This document shows, piece by piece, positions 7,035 through 14,032 of a stretch of DNA of 36,562 bases. A program made the position numbers and the translations under genes. The notes beneath the pieces were generated by a model, which saw nothing but the letters and a program-made list of their open reading frames with translations, had not been told where the DNA came from and did not search any database. The stretch lies in assembly GCA_021323775.1 (NCBI GenBank), contig JAJPKK010000040.1:1-36562 (forward strand), read 5' to 3'. Numbering within the stretch: position 1 is the first letter of the stretch; each line of letters begins with the position of its first letter. The DNA comes from Hyphomicrobiales bacterium (GTDB lineage: Bacteria > Pseudomonadota > Alphaproteobacteria > Rhizobiales > Xanthobacteraceae).

Positions 7035-8319
7035 GCAGCGCCTCGTCGGCACGATCGATGTCGACAAGGCCGGACCCGGATTCACCTATGACGCAGGCTG
7101 GATCAGGCTGCGGGGCGCATTTCCGATCTCGACAACAATGCCGCTGCGGCCTGATCGGGTCGGGCCCGACATCTTCCTGCCGTGGGCCGCAAACCTCCTT
7201 CCAGAGAATGAGCAACTGCGAACGCTGGGCCAGCTTCTCGGCATGGCGCGCAGCGATGTGATCGGTCTCTTGTCGGCGATCGGCGGCGACACGGCAGGCG
7301 CGCTCTCGATCGGGCAACCGGGACGTACCTCCTCGGTTCAATGGCGGCCGTTGGCGACGCCTGAAGAGCTCGAGGCTGTGCTGGAGGACCTTCCGAACAA
7401 ACCGTTCCTGGCCGGCGAGGAAGGCGTATCGATGTCGCTCGCCGGCGCTCAATCGAAGCTCGCGGTGGCAGTGGACGAAGGCGGCCGGATCTGCATTCCG
7501 ATGAACGGCTCGCCCTCGACGCACATCCTCAAGCCGGACTCGCCGCGCCTGCCGGGAGGCGTTCAAAATGAGGCTTTCTGTCTGACATTGGCGCGCCGGA
7601 TGAAAATTCCGACGCCGGACGTCACCACGGGCAGGGCCGGCAAGCGAACCTTCCTGCTCGTCAAGCGATACGACCGCACCAATGTGGGCGGCCGTTGGCG
7701 CCGTCTGCATCAGGAGGATTACTGCCAGGCGCTCGGTTTGCCGCCATCCGCCAAGTATGAGGCTCATCAGACCGGTATTCGCGGGCCTAACCTGAAGGAC
7801 ATGTTTGACGTAACGCGGCGGCATCTGCCGGCGACCGAGATTATCCGGCTGCTCGACCTCGTTGTCCTCAATGTCCTGTGCTGCAACACCGATGCGCATG
7901 CCAAGAACTACTCGATCATGATCCGCGGCAACGGCGCATCGCTCGCGCCCATTTACGACATCATGTGCGGCGAAGTCTGGGGCAACGTTACGAAGAACCT
8001 CGCGCAGACGATCGCCGGCAAGAGCCGGGGCGACGACATCAAGGGGAAGGACTGGCAGCGCTTTGCCCGCGATTGCGGCCTCAATCCCAAGCAGGTCGTC
8101 GACCGGGTCGGGGCGTTGGCGAAATCCGCGATTGCAGAAGCCGTCGCCGCCGCCGCCGAGGTCGCCGCAATGCCCGGCGGCGCTCACGATGTCCTGGGAT
8201 CAGCGCGTCAGGCCGTCGAACGACGCGCGGGCGCCCTCCTCGCGCAACTGCAGGAGCTGGAAGACGGGGCGGCCGCGAGGCCCGCGGCCCCGTCCCTCGC
8301 GGTTGGCGGAAGAGGGTAG
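7009..8319 (+). CDS. hipA: HipA-type serine/threonine kinase toxin
   Basis: 436 residues. HipA kinases phosphorylate a translation component (glutamyl-tRNA synthetase in E. coli) and cause growth arrest or persistence. The N-terminal subdomain MAGLPVYFEQRLVGTIDVD is typical. The ATP-site landmarks are AGAQSK (145-150), ILKP with Lys175, LLVKRYDR (217-223), the catalytic loop NTDAHAKN (Asp295) and the metal-binding Asp317 in PIYDIMC. All key residues are present, so the kinase looks intact. GGAGGAG lies about six bases before ATG at 7009, and the start sits inside hipB, which suggests translational coupling. Confidence 0.93.
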   Translation: MAGLPVYFEQRLVGTIDVDKAGPGFTYDAGWIRLRGAFPISTTMPLRPDRVGPDIFLPWAANLLPENEQLRTLGQLLGMARSDVIGLLSAIGGDTAGALSIGQPGRTSSVQWRPLATPEELEAVLEDLPNKPFLAGEEGVSMSLAGAQSKLAVAVDEGGRICIPMNGSPSTHILKPDSPRLPGGVQNEAFCLTLARRMKIPTPDVTTGRAGKRTFLLVKRYDRTNVGGRWRRLHQEDYCQALGLPPSAKYEAHQTGIRGPNLKDMFDVTRRHLPATEIIRLLDLVVLNVLCCNTDAHAKNYSIMIRGNGASLAPIYDIMCGEVWGNVTKNLAQTIAGKSRGDDIKGKDWQRFARDCGLNPKQVVDRVGALAKSAIAEAVAAAAEVAAMPGGAHDVLGSARQAVERRAGALLAQLQELEDGAAARPAAPSLAVGGRG

Positions 8320-9068
8320 GGCAGGATGGGGCGCCTCAAGCGTAACTTTGGTCCGGCAATGATTAACCCAATGATTAACCCTGCCAGGGAAAGGCGCTTT
8401 ACATTTCCGGCGGTATCGCAATAATGACCTTGCTGGGGAGTGATCACTATCGTGCGTTGTTCGAGTCTGAAAGCCGCTACGTGATCCGGACGGTTGATTT
8501 CGCGCCGACGAGCATAAGGCGTTACAACTTTTGGCCGCAAGGCAGCGCGAGATTTTGCGCCGCTGTGATGTCGGCCGTCGCCTTCGCGGCGGCGCTGCAT
8601 TCTTCGGTGAGCGATCGGCCGGAGCTGGCGGGATCGCTTGCGCCAGAAGCGCATGCATCCGCGCCCATGATATTCTCAAGCCTTCCTTCGGCATCCGCGA
8701 CTGAAGGCCTTGGTGCGCGGGACGAGCGCGGCCAAGACCTACACCTTGCGGGCGCAGGCGGGGTCCTGATTCCCGCCGCTCTCCGCGCCGCCAAGCAGAA
8801 CGAGCGTGAGGGAGGCGCCGCCGGCGGCTCCTCTAAAATGGCAGCCATGCGATCTGTTGATCAGTCCGGATTTGAGCCTATAAGGCGAAAAGGGTAGATT
8901 TGACAAATCGAATCAAATTGTGAAACGGCATTTGGCAGCGAGGGAACATCGAGCAGCGGCGGAATTTCGAACAAATTGCCTGGCTACTCGGGGCCGACGC
9001 GCAGGCAGGCACAAAAGCGAGAGGAGGCTCGAAGTTGCGGCCCCAACCTAAGTTGAAGGAGAGACCAC
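8320..9068. other. about 750 bases without a convincing gene
   Basis: Open frames exist on both strands (for example 8424-8897 plus and 8522-8848 minus), but none has a ribosome site, recognisable motif or plausible protein composition. The stretch 8340-8420 is less GC-rich and carries ATGATTAACCC twice in close tandem (about 8357-8378). It may be decayed sequence downstream of hipBA. Confidence 0.5.
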
Positions 9069-9476
9069 ATGGCCGATGTGATATTTCCAAAACGAGCGCC
9101 GACGCCGCGCGAACTCGACACGCGCCCGGTCGCCGGCGATTATCGTCCAAAAAAAATGCGTTTATTCGACACAAGCGGCGCGGAGAGCGAAAGTTCATAC
9201 AGCGACGAGCTGCGCGATCAGGATTATTCGGAAGCGGCGCTGGACATTTCACGCGAACTCAGCCTGCACCGGTCTGAAGACGAATTGAGCCGCAATCGCT
9301 TGCAATTGGGGCGCAACCGCTTGAATGAAATCGCCACTCTCATGCGCAGCCTCACTTACGGAGAAATGATTGAGCTTGCGCAGGCGCTATGGAAAATCCG
9401 GCCAGAGGGCGAGGAAGTCGATCAGCGTAATCTCCCCATGATGCTGCACCTCTGGTCGACATCATCCAGGCAATAA
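9069..9476 (+). CDS. conserved-looking small hypothetical protein
   Basis: 135 residues, soluble and charged, with no signal peptide. AAGGAGAG lies about seven bases before the ATG, a strong ribosome site, which makes the gene credible. The N-terminal half looks disordered (APTPRELDTRP, then an Asp/Glu/Ser-rich stretch). The C-terminal half forms two likely helices, LQLGRNRLNEIATLMRSL and YGEMIELAQALWKI, ending in NLPMMLHLW. A G+C-rich hairpin with a T-run at 9602-9622 could end the transcript. I do not recognise the function. Confidence 0.7.
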   Translation: MADVIFPKRAPTPRELDTRPVAGDYRPKKMRLFDTSGAESESSYSDELRDQDYSEAALDISRELSLHRSEDELSRNRLQLGRNRLNEIATLMRSLTYGEMIELAQALWKIRPEGEEVDQRNLPMMLHLWSTSSRQ

Positions 9477-10023
9477 AGCGCCACGCCGCTTCCAACCGAA
9501 CGCACTGCATCGGTCGACCCTTCGCCGGGGCGGCGCGCGTGCTTGCCGGCGTGGGGCGACCGGAAGGGTCAGCGGGAGGCGCGTCACGGTCACCGAGCAT
9601 GCGGGGGGCGTGCCCCGTTTTTGAAGCCCGTCGGAGCGTGCTCACGTTGTCCAGCGGCAAGGTCCTCGGCGCGGGCACGCTTCGGCAGCCTCAGAGGCGC
9701 AAGAACCGCATAACTTCGAGCGCGTTCCGATCATATCTGCACATTTAAGGCGGCGTGTGCCAGCAAATGGGTGTAGCCAGCGTCTTTCTCGCTTGCCCTG
9801 GCGATCCGCGTCTTTCCCCGAAGGCGCGCAAGAAAGCCGTGGACGTCCGCGACAATGCCCGGATCAAGTCCGGGGATGGGCATGACGCCGCGAAGATGTA
9901 TTCAATCTCATCGGAACGCGCCCTACTAAGCGCCCCCATGATATGCGCCTTTGTCTATCCTAGCGCGGTCTTCCAGGCGAGGAAGGTGCGAGGAAGGGCG
10001 GGCGCATTGATTTGTTGATCGCG
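9477..10023. other. gene-poor gap with repeat fragment
   Basis: No convincing coding region. It holds the terminator-like hairpin at 9602-9622 and, at 9856-9886, TGCCCGGA-TCAAG-TCCGGG followed by GATGGGCATGAC. The latter is the core of a dispersed palindrome common between genes in Bradyrhizobium-like genomes (recognised from memory). Confidence 0.55.
9602..9622 (+). terminator. possible intrinsic terminator after the 9069-9476 gene
   Basis: CGGGG-GGCGTG-CCCCG followed by five T. The stem is only five pairs but all G-C; it lies 125 bases past the stop codon. Confidence 0.45.
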
Positions 10024-10392
10024 TCAACTCAACCGCCCGAGGCGATGACGCGAAAGGCGAATGATGACGTCGTCCAGGGCGTGGGGAAATTCGTTCACGA
10101 TGCGGTCGATGAATCCTCGTTCCAATTCGCCCGCCTCGCGGTGACGCAACTTCATGCTCATGAACACCAGCACGCATTCGATGAAGACGGGCTGGCCGGT
10201 CGTCCGCACATGCCGGATTGCCTCATCGGCGTAGCGCCGGCCGCGCGCATAGTCGACGGCCGGGTCGCCGGACGGCTTGACCGCCCAAAAGTCGATCCAT
10301 CCGGCCTGTCGCTCGTTGCGGAACGCGACGGTGCAAAATGTCGGAAATCGCCCGGCGTGATCGACAATGAACGCGGCGCTTCCGGTGCTCAT
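10024..10392 (-). CDS. hypothetical protein, 122 residues
   Basis: I start it at ATG 10392 (STGSAAFIVDHAGRFPTFC). Longer readings run through a hairpin and look non-coding. The product is a small soluble protein with beta-type segments (GWIDFWAVKP) and a helix with YARGRRYADEAIRHVR, then VFIECVLVFMSMKLRHREAGELERGFIDRI. Nothing is recognised. There is no strong ribosome site, which lowers confidence. Upstream lie a palindrome (10444-10461) and a long inverted repeat (10507-10552) that might control it. Confidence 0.6.
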   Translation of the reverse strand: MSTGSAAFIVDHAGRFPTFCTVAFRNERQAGWIDFWAVKPSGDPAVDYARGRRYADEAIRHVRTTGQPVFIECVLVFMSMKLRHREAGELERGFIDRIVNEFPHALDDVIIRLSRHRLGRLS

Positions 10393-10506
10393 GGCGGATC
10401 CAGTCTGGCAAAAATTTTTCGGCTGATTTCGGCGAGGGGCCGCGCCCCAGGAGCCTGGGGCATCCTGTGTATGCCGGTTTGGTGCTTCGCACAATCGGGT
10501 CAACGA

Positions 10507-10552
10507 GTGAACATTGAGTTCTCCACAGGCTTGAATGAGGCTCAATGCTCAC
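10507..10552. promoter_or_regulatory. 12-base inverted repeat upstream of the 122-residue gene
   Basis: GTGAACATTGAG (10507-10518) and CTCAATGCTCAC (10541-10552) are complementary at 11 of 12 positions and enclose 22 bases. Position, about 115 bases upstream of the start at 10392, fits a regulator site or a folded leader. Confidence 0.4.
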
Positions 10553-10868
10553 GGCTGCGGCTCATTTCCGCGTTTTGGGTCCGGGCGCGTGCAAGACCCT
10601 CAATTGGTCTGGCTGGCTCGCATCAGCCAAGCGAAGGTCGAGCATAAGGTCGGGCATCAAGGAGAAGCGGCCGGGGGCGATCTTTTGGCCGCCGCTGCGG
10701 GCGCGCGCTCCCTGATGCGGCCGCAGAGAAGGCTATCCCTTTTTCATGTCGCAGGCGGAGAAGGTTCTCCCTTTCATGTTGGCAGGGCCAAAAAAAACTT
10801 GACCTGAAAGAAGCACGGCCCATGAAGAGCATGGCTCTGTTGCGAAGACGGGTGTTTAATAACAATAA

Positions 10869-10901
10869 ATTTTGTTGCATATCGCAGTGCGTCAACAAAA
10901 T
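10869..10901. promoter_or_regulatory. 9-base perfect inverted repeat upstream of the zinc-ribbon gene
   Basis: ATTTTGTTG (10869-10877) and CAACAAAAT (10893-10901) lie in an A+T-rich stretch, 33 bases before the start at 10934. This is a plausible operator; the binding protein is unknown. Confidence 0.4.
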
Positions 10902-10933
10902 CTACCGCAGCGCAACAAGAAAGCTGGTGGTCC

Positions 10934-11116
10934 ATGTCCGACGGAACTTTGCTTGCCTGCCCGTTTTGCGGGAAGGAGCTCCGTCTCTTCGAGGCGTTTC
11001 CGGGCCAGTGCGGACTGCCCGCAGTGCAGGTCTTCACGTGCGATGCGTGCGAAAAAATGATTTTGCAGGACCAGGTCCCGTCGTCCGCCGCCTCCGGCGC
11101 GGAACCGTCGTCGTGA
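10934..11116 (+). CDS. small zinc-ribbon-like protein
   Basis: 60 residues with two Cys pairs, CPFCGKE (9-15) and CDACEK (36-41), spaced as in a treble-clef or zinc-ribbon fold that binds one zinc ion. The remainder is short and ends in a Ser/Ala-rich tail. Only a weak GGTGG lies before the ATG. An A+T-rich region with an inverted repeat precedes it, which supports a real promoter. It ends about 130 bases before tRNA-Ser. The role is unknown; such proteins can bind nucleic acid or another protein. Confidence 0.55.
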   Translation: MSDGTLLACPFCGKELRLFEAFPGQCGLPAVQVFTCDACEKMILQDQVPSSAASGAEPSS

Positions 11117-11243
11117 GGACTTCAAGGAGCGCCCGGCCCGTTGCCGGCACTTCCGCTGATCGCCGCGCGGTTGCCGCTACACTGTCCCGCCCGCATGCGC
11201 CATTTGCTATATGTCGGGGCGCTCGCGATTCGAACGGGGGCAG

Positions 11244-11334
11244 GGAAGGGTGGCCGAGTGGTTTAAGGCACCGGTCTTGAAAACCGGCAGGGGGTAAAGC
11301 TCCCTCGTGGGTTCGAATCCCACCCCTTCCGCCA
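11244..11334 (+). tRNA. tRNA-Ser (anticodon UGA)
   Basis: A 91-base class II tRNA. Acceptor arms GGAAGGG and CCCTTCC pair fully; the discriminator base is G and CCA is encoded. The D-arm has GCCGAGTGGTTTAAGGC, the anticodon arm is CCGGTCT-TGA-AAACCGG, a long variable arm follows (AGGGGGTAAAGCTCCCT) and the T-arm contains GGGTTCGAATCCC. Anticodon TGA reads UCA-family serine codons. A serine-recombinase remnant abuts its 3' end on the opposite strand. Confidence 0.97.
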
Positions 11335-11336
11335 CT

Positions 11337-12161
11337 CAGAACAGAACTGCGAACGCAGGGTGTAGCCGGCTTCGCGCCAGCCGCGGCGGTGAGCGTATGA
11401 AGCAGATTGCTCTTCGACCTGAGGATGCGGACCTCGCGATCTGCGACCTCGACGCGCTGGGCGAGCGCGCGGAGATGGTCGCGGCGGTAGCCGCCGCCGT
11501 CGATCCTGATCCGCTCGCGCGCCTTCCTGGCGAACCTCTGGACTTTGAGCCGCCCCGGCTGGGGCAGCCGGTCGGCAATGTGCTCGGCAACAAGATTGTC
11601 GAGCTTGTCCATCGGGATCGACCGGCCCTTGCAGCCGGTCTCGCCCTGCCGCGCCTTGATCGAGCAGGCGTCGTAGCGATGCCGCCCTCCCTTACCGGTC
11701 CTGAGCGTCATCGCGCCGCCGCAGTCGGCACAAAAGCAGATGCCGCTAAGGAGGGTCGGGCCGCTCACGACATGCGCCGGCGTCACCTTTGGATTGCGGG
11801 CGCGCAGATGCGCCTGCAGGGCATCGAACGTCGCCTGCTCGATCAGCGGCGGCACATTGCCTGTGAGGATCTCGCTGGTGGGTTTTAGCGTCTTGTCCTT
11901 GGCACGCTTGTTGAAGTCGTGACGACCGACATAGGTCGTCCGCGTTAAAATGCGGTGCACCCGGCCGATGCCCCAGCGCCCACCGCCGCGGGTGAAGATG
12001 CGGCGTTGGTTGAGACAGGCGACGATGTTCTTGACGCCCATAGAGCAGGACGTGCCGTCGCCCTCAAGCGCAAGTCGATAAATCAGCCGCACGGTGCCGG
12101 CGTGCAAAGGATCGATCTCCAGCTTCTTCTTGATCTTGGCTCCGCGCTGCGGTCGTTGCAC
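11337..12161 (-). pseudogene. serine recombinase, C-terminal part only
   Basis: It matches the middle and C-terminus of large serine recombinases common in Rhizobiales. It has the Recombinase domain (KKKLEIDPLHAGTVRLIYRLALEG, then RIFTRGGGRWGIGRVHRIL), the zinc-ribbon domain (CADCGGAM with later Cys residues) and the terminal REVRILRSKSNLLHTL segment. The N-terminal catalytic domain with the active-site Ser is missing, so it cannot recombine DNA. At its 5' end it is joined directly to a broken higA gene near 12150-12161. Its recognisable homology ends at 11337, three bases from the tRNA-Ser. The frame then stays open through the antisense of the tRNA to 11034. It is probably the scar of an integrated element. 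Confidence 0.85.
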
Positions 12162-12292
12162 AGCTCATTGACGTGCTTGCGCTGAACGCCCATCGCCTCG
12201 GCCAACGCGGCCTGCGTCAGCCCCATGGGCTGCATGAACTCCTCGACCAGGATTTCGCCGACCGTGGCCGGCTTGCGCTTCGTCGTCAGCAT
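12149..12292 (-). pseudogene. higA: HigA-type antitoxin, truncated
   Basis: The reading from ATG 12292 gives TTKRKPATVGEILVEEF, then MGLTQAALAEAMGVQRKHVNELCNDR, the helix-turn-helix half of HigA-family antitoxins (usually about 95-100 residues). After about residue 48 the match ends and the frame enters the recombinase fragment out of phase. The C-terminal half is lost and no intact higB toxin lies upstream, where the APC permease gene ends at 12391. The fragment may still fold as a DNA-binding domain, but it is most simply a remnant. Confidence 0.8.
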
Positions 12293-12390
12293 GGTTCGCC
12301 TCATCTGTAGATCGAGACGGCGCCGACCGCCGACATGCGGTATGGGGCGGCGGGCGCTCGATCAGCTCCTTCATCGTGGTCGGTGAGGCC

Positions 12391-13746
12391 TCATCCGTCA
12401 ATTTCCTCTCCGGTCGGAGAACGGTAATTGCGGAACAGGAAATAAGCCGGGATTCCCGCTGCGATGAGGCCTAATCCGGCCAAACTTTCTCTCGGCGTTG
12501 TCCAAAGCGTGTTGACGATCAGCAGGAGCGCGCAGGCGATGAAGATGACAGGCGGCCACGGGAACGCGGGCGTCCGATAGGCAGGCGCCGGAAGTTTGCG
12601 ACGGAAACAGAATAGACTGAATGTGTTGAGCGCGTAGAAGATCCACGACGCAAACACGATGGAATCCGTGAGTTGATCGAAGGTGCCCGACGCGGCGAGC
12701 ACGCATGCCCACAAGCCTTGAACGACCGTGCTCCCGACAGGCGAGTGCGTCCGCGCGTTCGCTTCGCCGAGCCACGACCACATCAAGCCGTCCCGGGCCA
12801 TCGCGTAGGGAACGCGGGCGCCGGTCAAGATCGTTCCGTTCATCGCGCCCAACGCAGAAAAGACGAAGGCGAGGGAAAGTATCGCAACCGCGGCGCCGCC
12901 GAAACTTTGCGAGGCGGCCTTTGTCGCGACCGGCAATGCGTCGGGATAAAGCGTGGAGTGCGAATTTACGACTTCCTCAAATGGCAAAGCGTAAAAATAG
13001 GCGAGATTGGCGCCGGTGTACAAAAAGAGCACGGCCAGGAGTCCCCATGCGAGCGATTGCGGAATGACGCGCTCCGGGTTGCGAACTTCGCCCGCCGCCA
13101 TCGGCAGATTGTTCCATCCGTCGAAAGCCCAAAGCGCCGCCAGAACCGCCGACCCGAAGCCGGACCAGCTCTTCCATCCCGCTGATGAGGCGGCGTCGCT
13201 GAGATGATGCCAGCTCGCGCCCGCTCCGAACGCCAATATCGACGCCGCCAGCCCGAAAATCATCAGAATCTTCACCGCGGTCATCGCGGCTTGCACCCCT
13301 CCGCCGAAGTGGACGGAGAAGCAATTGAGCACAGTGAAGAAGGCTATGATGGCAATCGCCATCTCGAGCCGGTGATTCGCCATCGGCAGAAAGCCTTCGA
13401 GAAACGTCACGGAGCCGATCGCGTACGCGGCGATCGAACCCGGCGAGGCGATCCAGAATCTCGTCCATCCATAGAGAAAGCCGGTGAGCGGGCCGTAAGC
13501 CTCGCGCAAAAAGACGTATTCGCCTCCGGCCGCGGGAAACAGGCAACTCAGCTCAGCATATGTCAGCGCCCCCATGAACGAGAGCGCGCCGGCCACCAGC
13601 CACGCGAGCAAAACATAGAGCGGAGGGCCCGCGTCTTGAGCCATCACCGCCGTCTTCAGGAATATGCCGGTTCCGATGATGGACCCGACCACGATCGCGA
13701 AGGACTCTTTGAAACCCAGCCGCCGCAGCAAATGGACTTTTGTCAT
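12391..13746 (-). CDS. APC-superfamily amino-acid permease
   Basis: 451 residues with about 12 hydrophobic segments, an inner-membrane transporter for amino acids or related amines. The first helix carries GSIIGTGIFLKTA (about residues 20-32), the glycine-rich substrate-binding break of the APC family. FPAAGGEYVFLREAYG and LWAFDGWNNLPMAAGEVRNPERVIP are further family landmarks. ATG at 13746 gives a standard cytoplasmic N-terminus (TKVHLLRRLGFKESFAIVVG); GATGAAGAT just upstream is a modest ribosome site. It resembles the LAT/SteT-like branch, but specificity cannot be fixed from sequence. It stands alone between a hairpin and the higA/recombinase scar. Confidence 0.92.
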   Translation of the reverse strand: MTKVHLLRRLGFKESFAIVVGSIIGTGIFLKTAVMAQDAGPPLYVLLAWLVAGALSFMGALTYAELSCLFPAAGGEYVFLREAYGPLTGFLYGWTRFWIASPGSIAAYAIGSVTFLEGFLPMANHRLEMAIAIIAFFTVLNCFSVHFGGGVQAAMTAVKILMIFGLAASILAFGAGASWHHLSDAASSAGWKSWSGFGSAVLAALWAFDGWNNLPMAAGEVRNPERVIPQSLAWGLLAVLFLYTGANLAYFYALPFEEVVNSHSTLYPDALPVATKAASQSFGGAAVAILSLAFVFSALGAMNGTILTGARVPYAMARDGLMWSWLGEANARTHSPVGSTVVQGLWACVLAASGTFDQLTDSIVFASWIFYALNTFSLFCFRRKLPAPAYRTPAFPWPPVIFIACALLLIVNTLWTTPRESLAGLGLIAAGIPAYFLFRNYRSPTGEEIDG

Positions 13747-13954
13747 ATCTTCATCATGCTTCAGCAGGTCCGAAATGCAACCGTAAGGCGTCGACCGCGG
13801 CGGCAAGGGCGATGCGACGCTGACGCCCCCCGCGCAGGCCGCGACCGCAATCGCCCGGCGCGGTTTTGCACAGAGCAGGGAGCGGCCCGTCCGAGGCCCC
13901 GCTGCTTTCTCTGTGGCATGGACTGGAGCATTTTACGGTAAGGTTGACCGGGAG

Positions 13955-13991
13955 GCTCTTCACCTCCGCCCTGCGGAGAGAGGTGAAGAGC
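13955..13991. repeat. 12-bp perfect hairpin between the NlpC-like and permease genes
   Basis: GCTCTTCACCTC (13955-13966) and GAGGTGAAGAGC (13980-13991) enclose 13 bases. It lies just past the stop of the 14033-16000 gene. No T-run follows, so it may be a Rho-independent-like end without a U-tract or a dispersed palindrome. Confidence 0.65.
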
Positions 13992-14032
13992 GGCGCGGCA
14001 ACGTTTTCGATTCGACCATATCAAAATCTGGA

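Larger units (their letters stand above)
10393..10933. other. gap of about 540 bases with inverted repeats, no gene
   Basis: It contains GCCCCAGG-AG-CCTGGGGC (10444-10461), the inverted repeat at 10507-10552, and an A+T-rich promoter-like stretch (10850-10905) with a 9-base inverted repeat. I see no coding region with support. Confidence 0.5.

Noticed and set aside
8424-8897. 157-codon plus-strand frame after hipA
   Set aside because: No ribosome site, no motif, and competing frames of equal length on the other strand.
10822-11280. 152-codon plus-strand frame across the zinc-ribbon gene into tRNA-Ser
   Set aside because: Runs into the tRNA and is rich in Arg/Ser; the overlapping 60-residue frame with two Cys pairs is more credible.
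11244-11334. A second attachment-site copy of the tRNA-Ser 3' end in the window
   Set aside because: I found no other copy of the T-arm and acceptor sequence in the rest of the window by eye.
11337-12161. Serine recombinase as an active integrase
   Set aside because: The N-terminal catalytic domain with the active-site serine is absent and the 5' end is fused to higA.
12165-12401. Minus-strand 78-codon frame as a HigB toxin
   Set aside because: It does not resemble HigB/RelE proteins and overlaps the end of the permease gene out of frame.
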